From: Pseudophaeomoniella oleicola
Taxonomy: Eukaryota > Ascomycota > Eurotiomycetes > Phaeomoniellales > Phaeomoniellaceae
Length of the DNA: 64,000 nt
Assembly (NCBI GenBank): GCA_003868215.1
Contig: QWDQ01000008.1
Location: 248,001 to 312,000 of the forward strand
Reading direction: 5' to 3'
In this document: piece after piece, positions 34,319 to 47,791 of the stretch
Position numbering within the stretch: the stretch's first letter is position 1
Layout: each line of letters opens with the position of its first letter
The notes under the pieces: generated by a model
What the model was told of the DNA's origin: nothing
Database searches by the model: none
What the model saw: the letters and a program-made list of their open reading frames with translations, nothing else
Position numbers and translations under genes: made by a program

Positions 34319-36947
34319 TCAGTCTACGTCCTCGATGAAATCTTCGACCGTGGCTGCTTTTGCTTTGCCTTTCCCTGCGCTTGCGCTTGCGTCCGTTCCG
34401 GCAACTTCATCGTGATCTTGAGACGACGAGGAGGATGAGGAGGGTAAAGAAGCGCTTTCGAGTTTGCCCGATTCGAGTTGACCGTCCCCATTCGCGAGAT
34501 GTGGCTTTTCTTCTGAAGTTCTTGAGGTAGATGCGGGTCTGGGTGGTACATTGGCAGAGCCCCACGAAGGAACATTGATTCCCTGCATGGATTCGGTAGG
34601 TCTGGAACGGGATGAAGTCTCTCCGTTGAGGTGGGAAGCATGGTTTATAGGGTGGCTCTGGTTCTGACGTGCATCGGTAACGTCATTTGTATTTGTATTT
34701 GGAGGTCTCATAGATGACGACTGAGGAGTAATGGTCCGTTGGATATCGCCATTGGACTGCTGTGGCCTTGGGCTGTTAGAATCTGCACGTAAAACCGTGC
34801 CAAAGCTGCCATTGTTTGTACTAGGAGTTGGTGTGGCCCTTGCGCCATCAGCGCCTCGATTTTGAGGTTGTGAGAAAGCTGGGTGAGTTGACGTAAACTG
34901 CGCGGGTTGCATTTGGTCGAATCTGTGTAGAGGAAGCATTGACCAACCCTCTGGTAGTACAAGGCCTTGCGGAAGGCTAGGACTGCCGGCGTTAACGACC
35001 GCTGACCTCGGCGCTGCAGTGTAAGATTGCGCTGGAAGTGGCGTCCCGGTGTTGAAAGACCCCGGTGGTCTCACACCAGATGCCAACGGAGCAGGAACGT
35101 TGGTACCGCTGCCGTTTGGGTTTGCAATCCGTAAGCGAACAAGCTCATATTGCATACGGCGGATTACATCCATTTGCTCAACAGCAACATTTAGACTGTT
35201 AATCTCCTGCTGAAGCCGTTGCTCGAGAGCTCTTATCTGCTCTTGAAGACTTCCTCCCGGAGTGGTGTTGCGATTCTCCCCCTGCTGGTTGCGATTCCAA
35301 CCCAGTCCGAATCCATATTGCTGTACGCCAGGTTCCACATTCGCATTTGCTGCCGGCCTCGCCTGCCCATTCTGGACCTGTTGAGCCAGATCATTGAAGA
35401 GGTTCCCACGGCCAGCTCCGAACCCGATCCGCAAAGGACCGAAATTGATGATGCGTGCACGATTCTGGAGATTGTCGGGATTCTGATTGTCATGATGATC
35501 TTGACCAGGTGGATGTCCATCCTGCCCCACTGGCCCATTTCCTTGAGCACCCTGACCAGTGGCACGCCTGCTATCAAGCACCGGCCGCCTGCAGGTGGGA
35601 CAATTCTGTTGTCTCTCAAGCCAGCTACGTAGACAGGAGAAGTGTAGGACATGGCCACATGGCAATTTCTTTGGTCTCATCCGCTCTGCGACGTTTCGGC
35701 GCATACGTCTCCCGGATTCCGTCTCGGCTTGCGCACTAGCGTCTGTACCAGACGGAGGAGGCCATGGAACCATTTCTTCCCTGCATATAATGCAGACATC
35801 CGCCGCAGTGACCTCTTCCGGTGTGGCATCTGGATATCGTTCATTCATGTCTCTGGTGGCACTCCTGTAGCGCATGAAGTCTTTGATACGATTGACGAAA
35901 GATCTGCAGGTGAAGAACACATCGCGTATGATATGAATTGGTAGGCCGTAGAAAGTGAGAAGAATTGTGAAGAATGCGAGGTAGGTATTCAGCTTTAGGA
36001 AGTCTGTTTTGTCAGCCTGTCCTCAGCCAGTATGGCAAGTAAGCTTACCGGTCAGTAGATCTAGGTAGAACACATATCGACCCTTTTCTTCCCATCCAGG
36101 AACATCGAGTTCCATCTCATCTATTTCTGCGTCCGCGTCCGCTACCTCAGCACCTTCGGTTTCACGGCGCCTTGACATCTCTCGTCGCCTCTCGTCGATT
36201 ATTTCTTGCTTCTGCTTGCGAATGATGACTATTTCCGCCAATGAAATCGCGTAACGTGCCGCCGTCGAAGTCGAGGTTATCGTCAAGACGGCGAATTCGA
36301 AACCAAACATCACCATCATGTCGGGTCTTGCTTGACGTAGAACCGTCGTGACGCAGTATTCGAGGAGATAGGAATTGAAAAGGATTGAAAGTGAAAGTGA
36401 GAGCGCGAGTCTAGTATGAAACAGGCGAGGGTTCGAAGGAGGTTGCTGTTCCAAGAATTCCACACGACCTTCGCCAATCCAGCTCCATACCTTGCCTGCG
36501 AGCAAGCTAAAGAACATCACGAGGAACCAGCCACCAAGCTCACCCCTTGGGAAGATCGTCATCGCTAGACATGTTTCGGTCACCGCGAACCACCCTTTCT
36601 CATATAACTGTTCGATCTCAATGGGTCGTAGAGGTCCATAAAGGAGTTTTTGTAGAGCAACAAGTACGGCGCAGACGATAAGGAAAACAAAGTTCGTCAG
36701 GATCTGGGCTTACAGTCAGTTTGTGGATCGCGAGGAATAAATCATATTCTCTACCATGAGATTCGCATTACTCTGCGCTAGATAAACGCATGCAGAGTAA
36801 AAATTAGGTCGTTGATGGAGTGCCTTGAGCACGACACCCGCTGCTAGGGCTGTTGAGGCCTAGCAAAGTAATGTCAGCACGTGCACATATATATGTTGCG
36901 GAAGCCACTATACATACCCCAGCATATGCAGTCCATCTCGCCGGCAT
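34319..36947 (-). CDS. hrd1: ERAD E3 ubiquitin ligase Hrd1 (synoviolin)
   Basis: Four exons on the minus strand: 36947-36918 (only 30 bp), 36859-36755, 36703-36049 and 36003-34319; all junctions close in frame, giving 824 aa. The N-terminal third is a multi-pass membrane domain (for example [21 protein letters not shown] and [17 protein letters not shown]). A RING-H2 finger follows at Cys334, Cys337, Cys378, His380, His383, Cys386, Cys397 and Cys400, with a 40-residue insert between the first two pairs; a shorter insert is present in yeast Hrd1. The cytosolic tail is long, Pro/Ser/Gln-rich and disordered, with a central helix ([19 protein letters not shown]). Hrd1 is the retrotranslocation channel and ubiquitin ligase of ER-associated degradation, acting with Hrd3, Der1 and Ubc7. 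It is divergent from the MFS gene at 37523, 575 bp away. Confidence 0.95.
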
Positions 36948-37522
36948 CCTTTGATGATCTAAACTGGCGTGCACCAGCAACTATGACTGGTCCTATAGGC
37001 ACTTCGATGTCGCAACGACGAAACTAGCTGCAAGCTCTGCAGCATCATAACCTTGTGTTGGTATGACGGTGAGCTGCAACATCCAGTAGTTGGGTCCTTC
37101 TGTCAGAACATGCTGTCATATTCTAATTCATGTACATGGAAGTTGTTAGATCGCAAAGAGTGATCGTGTAGCATAGGTGTTCTTTGTCTTGAACGTTCTA
37201 GGTATTGTTCGGTCCGCTTCCTCCGCCGCAACGACGTAACTAGAGATGTCCCCACAGAAGCTCGATGTTGGGGGGCGCAGAGTAATTAATTAGAAAAGTG
37301 TTTCCCGTTAACGACCTGGAAGAACTTGGCGCTTCATCCCGACCTCTTGGTATTATATCGTCTCCTGAGGAATGGGCAACACAGCCTCGTCAGGATTATT
37401 CTAGGATCCATAACACTCTTTGTATTGATAACTTCGCCTTCTGGGTGGGAGGCGATCATCAAAGACAACTACAGCTCATGCATGCCGCATTGTTCCTTGC
37501 GGGCGCTTGTTGAGCTGCTGTC
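36948..37522. promoter_or_regulatory. Bidirectional intergenic promoter region hrd1/MFS
   Basis: 575 bp between the start codons of two divergently transcribed genes, so both promoters must lie here or overlap. I could not identify UPRE- or CCAAT-type elements with confidence. Confidence 0.4.
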
Positions 37523-39348
37523 ATGGCTTTATTCAAAGCAACCAAACTACAGGTGCTAACCTATTTGTTGGGTGTCTGCCCATTCTCAATCGCCTTCCTT
37601 GTTTTCCTTAACTCGACTGTTTCTTTTGTCATTACAGATCTGATTGGTAAAAGCAGGGCCCAGGGAGATGCTGTAGGGAATTTGGGCTTCGCAGATGAGC
37701 TATTGGCGCTCATAGCATGTCCTGCTTGGGGACTGCTATCCGACCGGATCGGTGTCCGCATGGTAGGTCAGTTACTACAGTCCATCATATTATCTCTGAC
37801 AGACATTGGCAGGTGTGTGTATTAGGATATTTTATCATCGCCCTCGCATTTATCTTGTTTGTACAGGCGAAGAATGTTTATCCACAGCTTCTGCTGGGCA
37901 GACTGTTCTTCAGTATAGGCGGTGCCGCAGCCAGCACTATGGTGACGGCAATCTTACCAGCCGTTGCTGCTCAGGCCCCTGTCGATGATCGACTCCATAC
38001 AATCCATGATGACCATGAGAATGGTAACCCGCGAGAACCTCCCGGAAATCCCGGAAATCCAGTCAATTATATCACTCGCGACCACGCGGATTCGACTTCA
38101 TCTGAGGTGACAATCACTCCCGCAAGACTGCAAAATCATTCCCAGCCACCAAAGGCTGACAAGCCACAGAACAACTCAAGCCAAGGACTACCAGTATCAG
38201 GTTCATCCAAAGTCGCTGGTTTTGTAGGGCTATTTACCGGCATCGGCGCTCTTATATCTCTCGCGCTGTTCTTGCCTCTACCGGCCCGGTTCCAGAAAGC
38301 AGGCTTATCACCCGGTCAGGCATTGCAAGATAGTTACTATGTGGTTGCTGTGATCGCTTTTGCTTTGTGCGTTTGGTCGTTCTTCGGACTCAGTCGGATC
38401 AGCGGCGAAGAAGAGAAAGGATTTTCGGCCATCTTCCGGTCGTGGAAAACCGGCAGTACTAGGTCAGAAAGCAAAGTCTACGTGACGCCCTTCTGGAAAA
38501 GATTCCTGAAAGCCTTCGTGACAGGATTTTGGAACCCAAATGTCGGCCTGGGCTACATTGGTGGATTGGTTGCTCGTGCATCGTCTGTTGGCATATCATT
38601 GTTTATCCCTCTGGCTATTAATGCGCAATTCCGGACCGCCGGTCTGTGCAATGTTGAAACATACGATTCTCCTTCAGGGTTGCCTGACATTAAGCATCGT
38701 TGTCCAAGGGCTTACACGTTGTCTGCTGAACTGACCGGTGTTTCGCAGTTGATTGCCCTACTCGCTGCACCTCTATTTGGCTATCTAGGCTCAAGGGTTA
38801 AACGGAATGTGCCTCTCATGGTTGGTGCAGCTGCAGGTATTGCAGGCTATATCGTCTTCGGGGTGACTGCCCAAGGCCATCGCACAACCGTGAATGGCAC
38901 TGCTACAGATTTCGTTGCGATGGCCCTCATCGGCATAAGTCAAATTGCTGCAATCGTATGCAGTCTCGGCGTCCTAAGTGATGGCATCCTCCAACAAAGT
39001 GAGACGTCGCCACAGCAACATCTGACAGGGAATGATGGACAGGATGGGCAGGATGCTGCTGACGAGGAGTCAGTGGAAGCTATAAATGCTGATGAGATGA
39101 CGAGTCTAATTCACGGAAACGGGGCCCGAGAGGAGAGGATCTCAGACTGGAAAGGCTCAATAGCGGGTGTTTATTCTCTCTATGGAGGCGCTGGGATCCT
39201 CATCCTGACAAAAGCGGGGGGTGCACTATTTGACAGCTTATCGTTCGGCTCCCCGTTCTTTATCATGGCAATATTCAACGCAATCCTTCTCACGTCGTGC
39301 GCATTTACAGCTATTTGGCCATCGGCAGTTTTACTGCTGCGTCGGTGA
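37523..39348 (+). CDS. Major facilitator superfamily transporter
   Basis: Two exons, 37523-37762 and 37813-39348, with a 50-bp intron (donor GTAGGT, acceptor GGCAG); 591 aa. The first helix starts almost at the N-terminus (LTYLLGVCPFSIAFLVFL). The MFS loop-2/3 signature appears as GLLSDRIGVRM at the end of exon 1, followed by CVLGYFIIALAFILFVQAK and LLLGRLFFSIGGAAASTMVTAILP. A hydrophilic loop of about 75 residues (APVDDRLHT to SGSSKVAG) interrupts the N-terminal half, and a second acidic loop sits before the last two helices. About 12 hydrophobic segments can be counted. The substrate is unknown; nothing in the neighbourhood points to one. The start could lie in a further upstream exon, but the chosen ATG gives a complete first helix. 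Confidence 0.87.
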
Positions 39349-40894
39349 CATTCAGAACTGTTCAGGAGCAGCGACAGCATACGGGAAGAGCCTGCTATTC
39401 ATGGATGTTCAACATTGCACAGGGTCTCATGTCGGTCGTCCTGCTTTCTCCTTCAACTCCCCTCCATTATCCATGCATGGAGAATAATCTACCTGTATGT
39501 ATCAATATCAATCAGCCTGCCTGTATCTACATTTTCCAAGCATCTCTCATTAGGAAAGTAGCAAGGCAGATTCGACTTCCTTTTCCATTCCAAGTTGCTG
39601 CAATCAAAATCATGAATCGATAAAATGAGGATTTGTGAGACAGGAGAAAGCTACCACATTCTCTAAAAAAAGGTGAAATAAGAATATCAAAGGTTGGTGG
39701 CGCTACCAACCATTTTCTATCCACTCCAGATATGCTGACAGCAGCAAGGTGTAAGACTGTAAGACTGTAAGACCTTTCTTATCACAGTCGGGATCTAAAC
39801 TGACGGACATTTTGAAACCTTCATCACCCGACGTGGCTCGTGGTGGTTGAGACTGGACCAGTAAGCAGTCCGTTTCGAGGTCGTCTTACCTCTAGAATCT
39901 ATGATCCTCTCTAGTCTACCCGCGCCGCCGCACTTTCAAGCCTGATGAAACAGCGGATTTTCATCGATACTGTCGAAATGACCGGCCCCCAACTGCCTGA
40001 ATTCCGAACAGATGACTCTCCATCCTTACGTGTATGATTTACTTTTACGTATAATCGCTATTATTGAATTGCATATACTGCAGTCGCCGTCTTGAGCGGT
40101 GTGATTATGGGTTTGTCCGGATAAATGGGGGAAACCAGATTAGCGAAGAACGAAGCCCTTTTATCTTTTTTGGCAATTCTCTAGAAATCCGTGTCTCCAA
40201 AAGCAATATGGCATGACAATTTGAACTACCGGCAGCCTCGTTTGGGACGCTGAAGCTACTGAACCTGGAAGATCCTTGGCCTCTATCGCCTAGTCGGTTG
40301 ATGGCGGCTTCTGCAACATGGTTAGACTATGGATAGTTCGAGATTTGTCCGAAGCGATCGACAGGATCGTCTAACAACCCGTCGATTGATGTACGACCGC
40401 GTGGCCAGCCTCTTCTGGGGAGACGCCACGCAGGACTAGAGTCAATGGGCGTCAGTAAATGGCTCCATTCCCTTCCACGGGTCGAAGCCTGGTGTGTTGG
40501 GGCCCAGGAAAGTCCATTAGCGGCCGGCCACGCTCGATTGTGTCTACCTGCAGATGCTGCCAGCTCATGTTGCAACCATGCATGCACACTGTGTTCGTTC
40601 TCGTGATGACAGCGACTGCTTGACTGGTCCATCTGTCGCTTATTCCCTCACACTGCCTGGGTAGAGTACTGCAGTCAGCTGTATCCTGTATCCTTGCAGG
40701 CCATGGTAAACTTACCTTGTATTTCTTAACACGAATTTGGGATTTCTTCGTTTGTCTTTGCAGCTGTTGCCTTAGATCTCTTCACGTATGAAGCACTTGG
40801 CTTTCTATCAGTCCATCTCAAGCGTGTTCTGTTTGTGCGACATGCTTTGTTAGCGACCTTTTGCGGACCCCAGTGAACGCTCTGGGGGTATGCG
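39349..40894. other. Intergenic region
   Basis: No gene is supported. A short tandem of GTAAGACT (three copies) lies at about 39751-39773. Frames on the minus strand near 40.3-41.0 kb look like shadows. Confidence 0.4.
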
Positions 40895-43800
40895 ATGGCA
40901 CAATCTACGGGAGCAGTTATGTCGACGAGTACGACGTCGGATCCTAGGGGGCCGCTTAATCCTTTGGCAAGAGTCCGGAATTGGGATGCCCAGTCGCGCA
41001 TCACGACTAAATGGGAAGGCCTACACAAGGTAAGAAGCACTGGGAGACTACAGATTCAGAAAACCTTCAGCTCTACTGACACCCCGTAGGATACTCAACT
41101 ATGGTTTCCTGATGGCGATCTATTCGTCTTCCTTTTCGAAAGAGGGCAATCCCAGAGGAAACCGTCTTTCCTCCTTCGCATGAGCGATCTTCGCTCCAGG
41201 AACTTCGATGTCCTCGTACAAAGCTGCTCGATTTCGAAGGTCGTACATCAGCCAGCAGTGACAAAGGCCCATCATTCGACCCTTCGAGCGAGGATGGCAC
41301 AGAAAAAATCTTTCTACGAGCTTTACTTACCACCGCCTCCCGCCAGTGATAATGTGCGTGCTCTCGAGTTCCATCTAACGACCCGCAACTTTTTCGCCTG
41401 GATCTATGATGTACCGATCATAGGAGAGAGCTTGGGTCAAGCACTTGTTGCTGTCCTCAACCGCATAGACCAGTATCGACCACGGGCTGATCAGAACCGC
41501 ATGGATCTCATGACCTATCTAGAAAGCCAGGGGTATTACGATTTCAGGATGTGTTCGGACCATGCACTGGCCGCCCTTTGTCTTGGTGAGACCCATCAAT
41601 TACCAAATCTCTGGAAAAACGCATTCGCACACAGCGTTGGAATGTACGAGACTCTCTTTTCGAGCGCTGAATATCACAACATCAGCCGTGTAACACGCAC
41701 GCTGATTGACAAAGCCAATATGGAGATGGAGGTCCATCTTGAGCAAATTAAGACCACATTGGGTACGTTCTTCGACGATTTGACATCTGGATCTGTATTT
41801 GGACTCAACCAGAGCGCTCAAGACCACCTTGATACGTTCCGTTCTTTCCTCATCACAGTACACATCGAAAGACATGGGTTTTGGCCGCCACGGAGTCTCT
41901 CCCGTCAGAATGCAAGTTACCCAAAAGAGACATTGATGTCTCTGTATCTCGAGTTTCGATGCCTTTACCAATTTCTCGTAGATCCTGATTCGGATTCGGC
42001 ATTCGATGATACCCGTCCGCGAAGACCTGGACTGAATGTGGACCAAGCGGTACGGATGTTTGATCAGGAGCACAAGTTTACGCCTCTTGAGCACCATTTA
42101 CCCCTGGTTCCACGTACTGCGGTAGACCTTAGCGATGACAGCGATAGTCTATCCGCGAACACTACCAGAAGCTTGCTGTTCCCTTTTAGCCGCGGTAAAA
42201 TCGACAAAATCGCAAGAAGGAAAGCTCTATGGAAGACGATGGCAGACGCGACAAATTACGATCCTCATATATATTCTGCTCTTATCGTCAGGCGGTATAT
42301 CGAATTCGAGCGTGAAGCATTGATCGAAAGCGAAGAAGACAGCGGGAAGCTGTCGTTGGCCGACGGTCGACGAGTTCGTTGGTTGCTGATCTATGCAATT
42401 CTCCAGATCCTTATCTCCGTGGTGAAAGCGCCCAGTGATGTGAGCGACCTAGAGGGAGTTGATTATCCTCTTTGCTGCAAGATACCGGAGGAAATGCCTT
42501 GGGAGATGGATAAATCGGAGCTGTCGTTCAAGAGTGATTCGGCAACTTCGATTTCCGAGACAGAGTCTTCGGTGTCAAGCAGCCTCAATCTCGACATTGG
42601 CAGAGGTTCGAGAAGTTCCGGCCAAGTAGCATCTGACTATACTGCCTCTTTGGCCTCTTCAACCTCCCATGATGAGGCTTCATCCATTGCCATGTATTCG
42701 ACCACGTCGAAAGACCTCTCCGATGAGCTTTCCGACGATACAGCGAGCCCAGCGCCAACGGTACCACGGTGGAGGACAAAACCTGCTAAATCTCCGTCAA
42801 TACTACGCTTCCTATCTAAAAGAACGTGGAATCCATACTCCGAGCAGGGCTCTGCAGGAGGGAACACCACCTTCCAGAAAGATACGCAATACAGTATGAC
42901 GAGCATTGCTGATTCAGAAGAACAGAGGACCGCAAGGATCAGCGGGCAGATTGATGCAGCGGAGAACGAATCGCTTCACGACTTCTTAGAGCTTAGTGGA
43001 AGCAACTTTCTTGCTAGAAGGCAGGAGAATGTCAGCGAGGCAGATCGTCAAAGCTCAACTTCTAGTCCCATATCTACAACCACCATCACAACGACTACAT
43101 CTGGGTCTACCATATCATCCGTGTCCGGAGACTCAATAACAAGCAATGAATTCTCTAAGCCTCTCGAGGCAGGCGGATATATTGACATTACGCAATCAGG
43201 GCCAACAAGAATCCCTGCAACAGAAGTACACCCTTCTTCAGCAGGAATGATGGACATTATATCAAGCACGGATAAGGCCCAGGAGAGAAGTTCAAGCGAG
43301 ACCACGTCGACCGACTCAAGCACTGAAGCGATGTCCGAATCATCAGACTTTATACGGCCAGATTCACGCAACACCATTCGCCCAAGTATTCGAAGTCTCG
43401 ATCAAACCGGCCGTTCTACACATTCGGCGTCAGAATCACCGTCCACATCTACCTCTCGTGAATCCCTTGTACAGAACCCTGTAGCAGCATCGGCCATACC
43501 CCCTCAGACACACAATCATGCAATCCAATCGGACGTCGACGTCCTGCTTTCTTCGGTCCCAACGATTTCTACATCGTCGACACATGCAATATCTGGACGT
43601 GAAGCAACCCTTCGTCCATCTTCGCGACCGATATCCCGCCTTCCTCCAGCCATTAAAAGACCCAGCTCCACCTCGACAGAAGAGACTTCTCCTAGACTAG
43701 GTCTTCGGTCTAAAACAGTGTCGTTCCAAACCGACCTCAACAATGCAGCGCGAAGGTCTCGCTCTGTTTCACGCGATAGTTCGGGAACACTCCATATCGC

Positions 43801-44527
43801 AGGTCCGGAAAGGTATACTGCAATAAGCAGTCTGTTCTCGCCTGTTGCTTCTGTTGTACCGGCGCATCGCCAAGCAGAATCGTCTCATCAGAGTCCACGT
43901 CCAGCACTCCTCGCACCACATCAACCCCCACCATACTCGCTCGATGCCGACATTGCACCAACAACCCCAGCATCTCAGTCCACCAGCAGAGGCTTCGCAG
44001 GGAAATTCTTGTCATATTGGAGACCGCCTTCCACAAAACCATCTCCAAGCCTGGATATGGCTTCTTCTTCCACCTCAACGTCGTCGCTCCCTCTGACCCA
44101 AGCAAACGTGGCAAAACTCCGCGCAATCTTAGGAGAAGACTTCAAACCCTCGCCTACCTCCGTAGCCCGGAGTGGAGGAGACGCCGCATCCGTCCACTCC
44201 GCCGCTACAACCACCCATATCGGAAAGCCAAGCACAGGACCCAGTATCCGGAACTCTTACCACCACCCACGATCAAGAAGCCACAGCCTTTCCAATACTA
44301 GGACCTTTCCATCACCCACCCTTCGTATCCCTCTTCCCATCTCCACAAACGGGAAAGTAATCAGTCGATCGACGTTACCAACTTCATCCTCCTCCTCCTC
44401 TTCTTCTATATCCACCCCCCATCTTAGACCTCACTCCGACCGACTAACGCATCGAATACCCTCAACCACATCGAGAAACACCAACAACAAATCTCCTTCG
44501 ATCAGAGAAAATAACCGTCGGTGGTAG
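40895..44527 (+). CDS. Large fungal protein of unknown function (DUF8004-like)
   Basis: Two exons, 40895-41029 and 41090-44527, with a 60-bp intron (donor GTAAGA, acceptor CGTAG); 1190 aa. The N-terminal domain runs to about residue 430 and contains VRNWDAQSRITTKWEGLHK, then DTQLWFPDGDLFVFLFERGQS, followed by FYELYLPPPPASDNVRALEFHLTTRNFFAWIYD. That order matches, from memory, a widespread uncharacterised ascomycete family listed as DUF8004. The remaining two thirds are Ser/Thr-rich, low-complexity and surely disordered, with runs such as SSSSSSS near the end. There are no membrane segments or signal peptide. I know of no function. The first exon is needed for the conserved WFPDGD block to be complete. 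Confidence 0.85.
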
Positions 44528-45374
44528 TAGTATCCACATGAATCTTGAACGCACCCCTCCCAGTCCTTTAGGTCCGTCTCCATAAGACCAAACTATATCT
44601 AGAAACATCAATTCATCCCAATCCAAACGAAAACTTCCTTCGAAACGAACCCCCTCAGAATACTTCTTGCTATGTTCTAACACGAGCGATGACACCACCA
44701 CCACCACCACAACCAACAACAGCAGCAACAACAATTACAACAGCATCAGCATCAGCAGCACCAGCAGTGGAGGATGAGACCGGATATCTGATGATGATGA
44801 TGATGATGATGATACAAGATTTTTCTTCTTCTAGACTGACTGCATTATCAAATCAATCAATCAACCAATCAATGAAAGTTTTTTTTTTTTCAATATTCCA
44901 ATCAAAATTTCATCGGATTCTCTCTTTTCTCCTTCCTTCCTAATATACCTACCTGGTACCTACCTAACCTACCTTATCGTCACGATCTAAATCATGCATG
45001 CATACATCATGAGTAGTTTCCAATAAAATATTTGGCCGTTTCTAATGATGAAACTGGATTTTAAAAGACTTTCTACTGTTGCTACTTCGTATCACGACAG
45101 CTTTCGAGCAGCAGCATTCACATAAGGAGGCATATAATATTATGTGTGGGATTGGGGGGGGGAAACTAGGAGAACAGAAAGAAAAGGTGACTAACTGACT
45201 GACGACTACTACTACTACGACAGCTTTACATATTGACATTCTTCCTTGTTTCCCTTTTACTACTCTCTTCCTTCCATCCATCCATCAATTTAGCAGCATC
45301 TGTTGTTGTTCAAAGTCCAGACGGAGAGTGAAGGTGATCAGTCGCTGAAATGCATCTCGACCAAAAATCCTTAT
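44528..45374. other. Convergent intergenic spacer with simple repeats
   Basis: Lies between the 3' ends of the DUF8004-like gene (plus) and alpha-tubulin (minus). Contains a CCA-rich patch (about 44692-44710), (GAT)8 at 44790-44813 and short ACCTACC repeats near 44943. No gene. Confidence 0.5.
44790..44813. repeat. (GAT)8 microsatellite
   Basis: Eight uninterrupted GAT units in the spacer. Confidence 0.85.
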
Positions 45375-47155
45375 CTAATACTCGGCACCTTCATCCTCAG
45401 CTTCCACGCTGTCGGCAGCAACTTCTTCATAATCCTTCTCAAGAGCCGCGAGATCTTCACGAGCTTCGGAGAATTCGCCTTCTTCCATACCTTCTCCAAC
45501 GTACCAGTGGACGAAGGCACGTTTGCTGTACATAAGATCGAATTTGTAATCGAGACGAGACCATGCTTCGGCGATGGCTGTAGTGTTGGAAAGCATGGAC
45601 ACTGAGCGCGAGACTGGTGCAAGTTCGCCGCCTGGAACAGCCATAGGCCTAAATAAAAAGTTAGAATCACCAGAACGGAAGGGTGTAGTAACAGCGCATA
45701 CTTGTTGTAGTTGATACCAATCTTGAAGCCAGTTGGGCACCATTCAACAAGGTTGAAGGAAGCCTTGGCCTTGAGAGTTGCGACAGCGGCGCTGCATTCC
45801 TGAGGTACGACATCACCGCGGTAGAGAAGAGCGACGGCCATGTATTTGCCGTTGCGTGGATCACAAACCACCATTTGATTGTTGGGCTCGAAAGCTAGTT
45901 GTCGGAAGTCAATATGTATGCCGAGGAGAAAAAGAAAGCTTGATACGTACTTTGCAATGTGAGATCGCTGACCTTGAACGATTCATGACCAGCCTTGCCT
46001 TGAGAGACAACAGGGGCGTAGCTGATAAGTGGGTAGTGGATACGGGGATATGGCACCAAGTTGGTTTGGAATTCGTTCAAATCAACGTTCAACGCCCCGT
46101 CAAATCGAAGACTGGATGTGATGGAGCTAACGACCTGGGCAATTAGGCGGTTGAGATGTTGGTAGCCTGGGCGAGGAATATCAAGGTTGCGACGGCAGAT
46201 GTCGTAGACTGCTTCATTGTCGACCAAGAACGTGCAATCGGAGTTCTCGATAGTGCTGTGGGTAGAGAGAACGGCGTTATATGGCTCAACAACAGCGGTC
46301 GAGATGAGAGGAGATGGATAGACAGCAAACTCGAGCTTAGACTTCTTGCCGTAGTCGGTTGCAAGACGTTCCAAGAGTAAAGCACCGAAGCCGGATCCAG
46401 TGCCACCACCGAAGGAGTGGAAAATCAGGAAACCTTGAAGTGAAGAGCAGTTATCGGCGACACGGCGAATCTTGTCGATGACATCGTCAACGAGTTCCTT
46501 TCCAATGGTGTAGTGTCCGCGTGCATCTGGGCCATGTCAGTCCTCTTGGGTCTTCACCTGCTTTGATAGACGTACAGTTGTTCGCAGCGTCCTCCTTGCC
46601 GCTGATCAAAAGTTCAGGATGGAATAGTTGGCGGTAAGCGCCTGTCCTAATCTCGTCGATAGGCTATGATAATCAGTCAACTTGTTGAAGGATATTTCGG
46701 TCGACGGTAAGACATACGGAGGGGTCGAGATCGACAAAAATAGACCGAGGAACATATTTGCCGTTGCCGGTCTCGGTGAAAAAGCTATCGTATGAGCCCA
46801 CTTCACCAAGGTCACCAGCGTCTGGGTTCACGCGACCATCTGGCTTCAAACCATGCTCGAGGAGATAACTTCAAGAGAAGGGCGCGGTCAGCATCTGGTC
46901 CTGTATCTATTTTGCAGCGAAGGTACTGAGGAATAGCGGTGAGAGAGATGGCGGAGAACAACGTACAGCTCCCAGGCAGCATTACCAAGCTGCGTACCAG
47001 CTTGGCCGATGTGAAGATGGCAGATCTAGAATGAGAGATGGTTAGCATCGATAATGCATCGTGATTGTCTGAAGGAGGTCTGGCGGATCGGAGGATGCCA
47101 GGGACGCCGGCGGCCACAGTCAGAGGGGTTGATTGCAACTTACCTCGCCTCTCAT
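45375..47155 (-). CDS. tubA: Alpha-tubulin
   Basis: Seven exons on the minus strand: 47155-47144 (12 bp: MRGE), 47025-46967, 46868-46718, 46663-46576, 46526-45951, 45894-45702 and 45648-45375. All junctions close in frame, giving exactly 450 aa. Diagnostic segments are [20 protein letters not shown] at the N-terminus, the tubulin GTPase signature [36 protein letters not shown], and the acidic C-terminal tail ending GAEY with the terminal Tyr of alpha-tubulins. It polymerises with beta-tubulin into microtubules and binds non-exchangeable GTP. The many introns packed at the 5' end and the tiny first exon are usual for fungal tubulin genes. Filamentous ascomycetes often have two alpha-tubulins; which paralogue this is cannot be settled here. 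Confidence 0.96.
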
Positions 47156-47791
47156 CTTGTCAAAGTAAGCTCTTCAGCGAGAAGATGCAGAGAAGGTCAG
47201 CAGAACCACTTGGGTAGGTCCAGTTGCTTGAGGAATGTGAATATGGGAGGGGTCGAGGTAGTAAGGTTGTGTGGTTAGGAGATGCGCCTTTCTCTGGAGC
47301 AAATGTAGTCCCTGAAAGTAGTGGAACAACCCCTGTGTTTACTAGCGATCCCACTTTGGTTTAGCGTCTGCTTATCGCGTTATCGTGGGGTTTTCCTCAT
47401 ATAATTATTACTTCGTAGTACGCCGAGACACCCTGGTGTACGGAGTAGACATTCCGATAGATATCTGAGGTACTTTGGGAGTGAACCTCTCAGAATACCA
47501 CCCATGACCAGGTAGATCCTCTTACAAGTCTTGGACCATTGAGCAGCGCGCAAGAAAACACAATCACCATTCTCTATGCAGCGTACAACTTCAATCCCTC
47601 ACATACTATGATACATTTGAGGTTGAATGCTCATTAAGTCTCAAACGACAAATGACAACCATCTGTTTTCCCAATACTAAACGCCTCAAGATGCATTTTC
47701 ATTCCGAGAACCCAAAGACCAGACTGTCAAACGCTTTCTCCATATGTCCAACCAGGTCGTAATAAATGCTGCTCATCATTCACATCAAAAA
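47156..47791. other. Intergenic region
   Basis: Tubulin promoter side and 3' flank of the chitin synthase. An imperfect TACTTCGTAGTAC motif lies near 47409, related to the palindromes elsewhere. No gene. Confidence 0.4.

Noticed and set aside
40327-41040. Minus-strand frames upstream of the DUF8004-like gene
   Set aside because: They overlap the first exon and promoter of the plus-strand gene and have no recognisable domain or start context.
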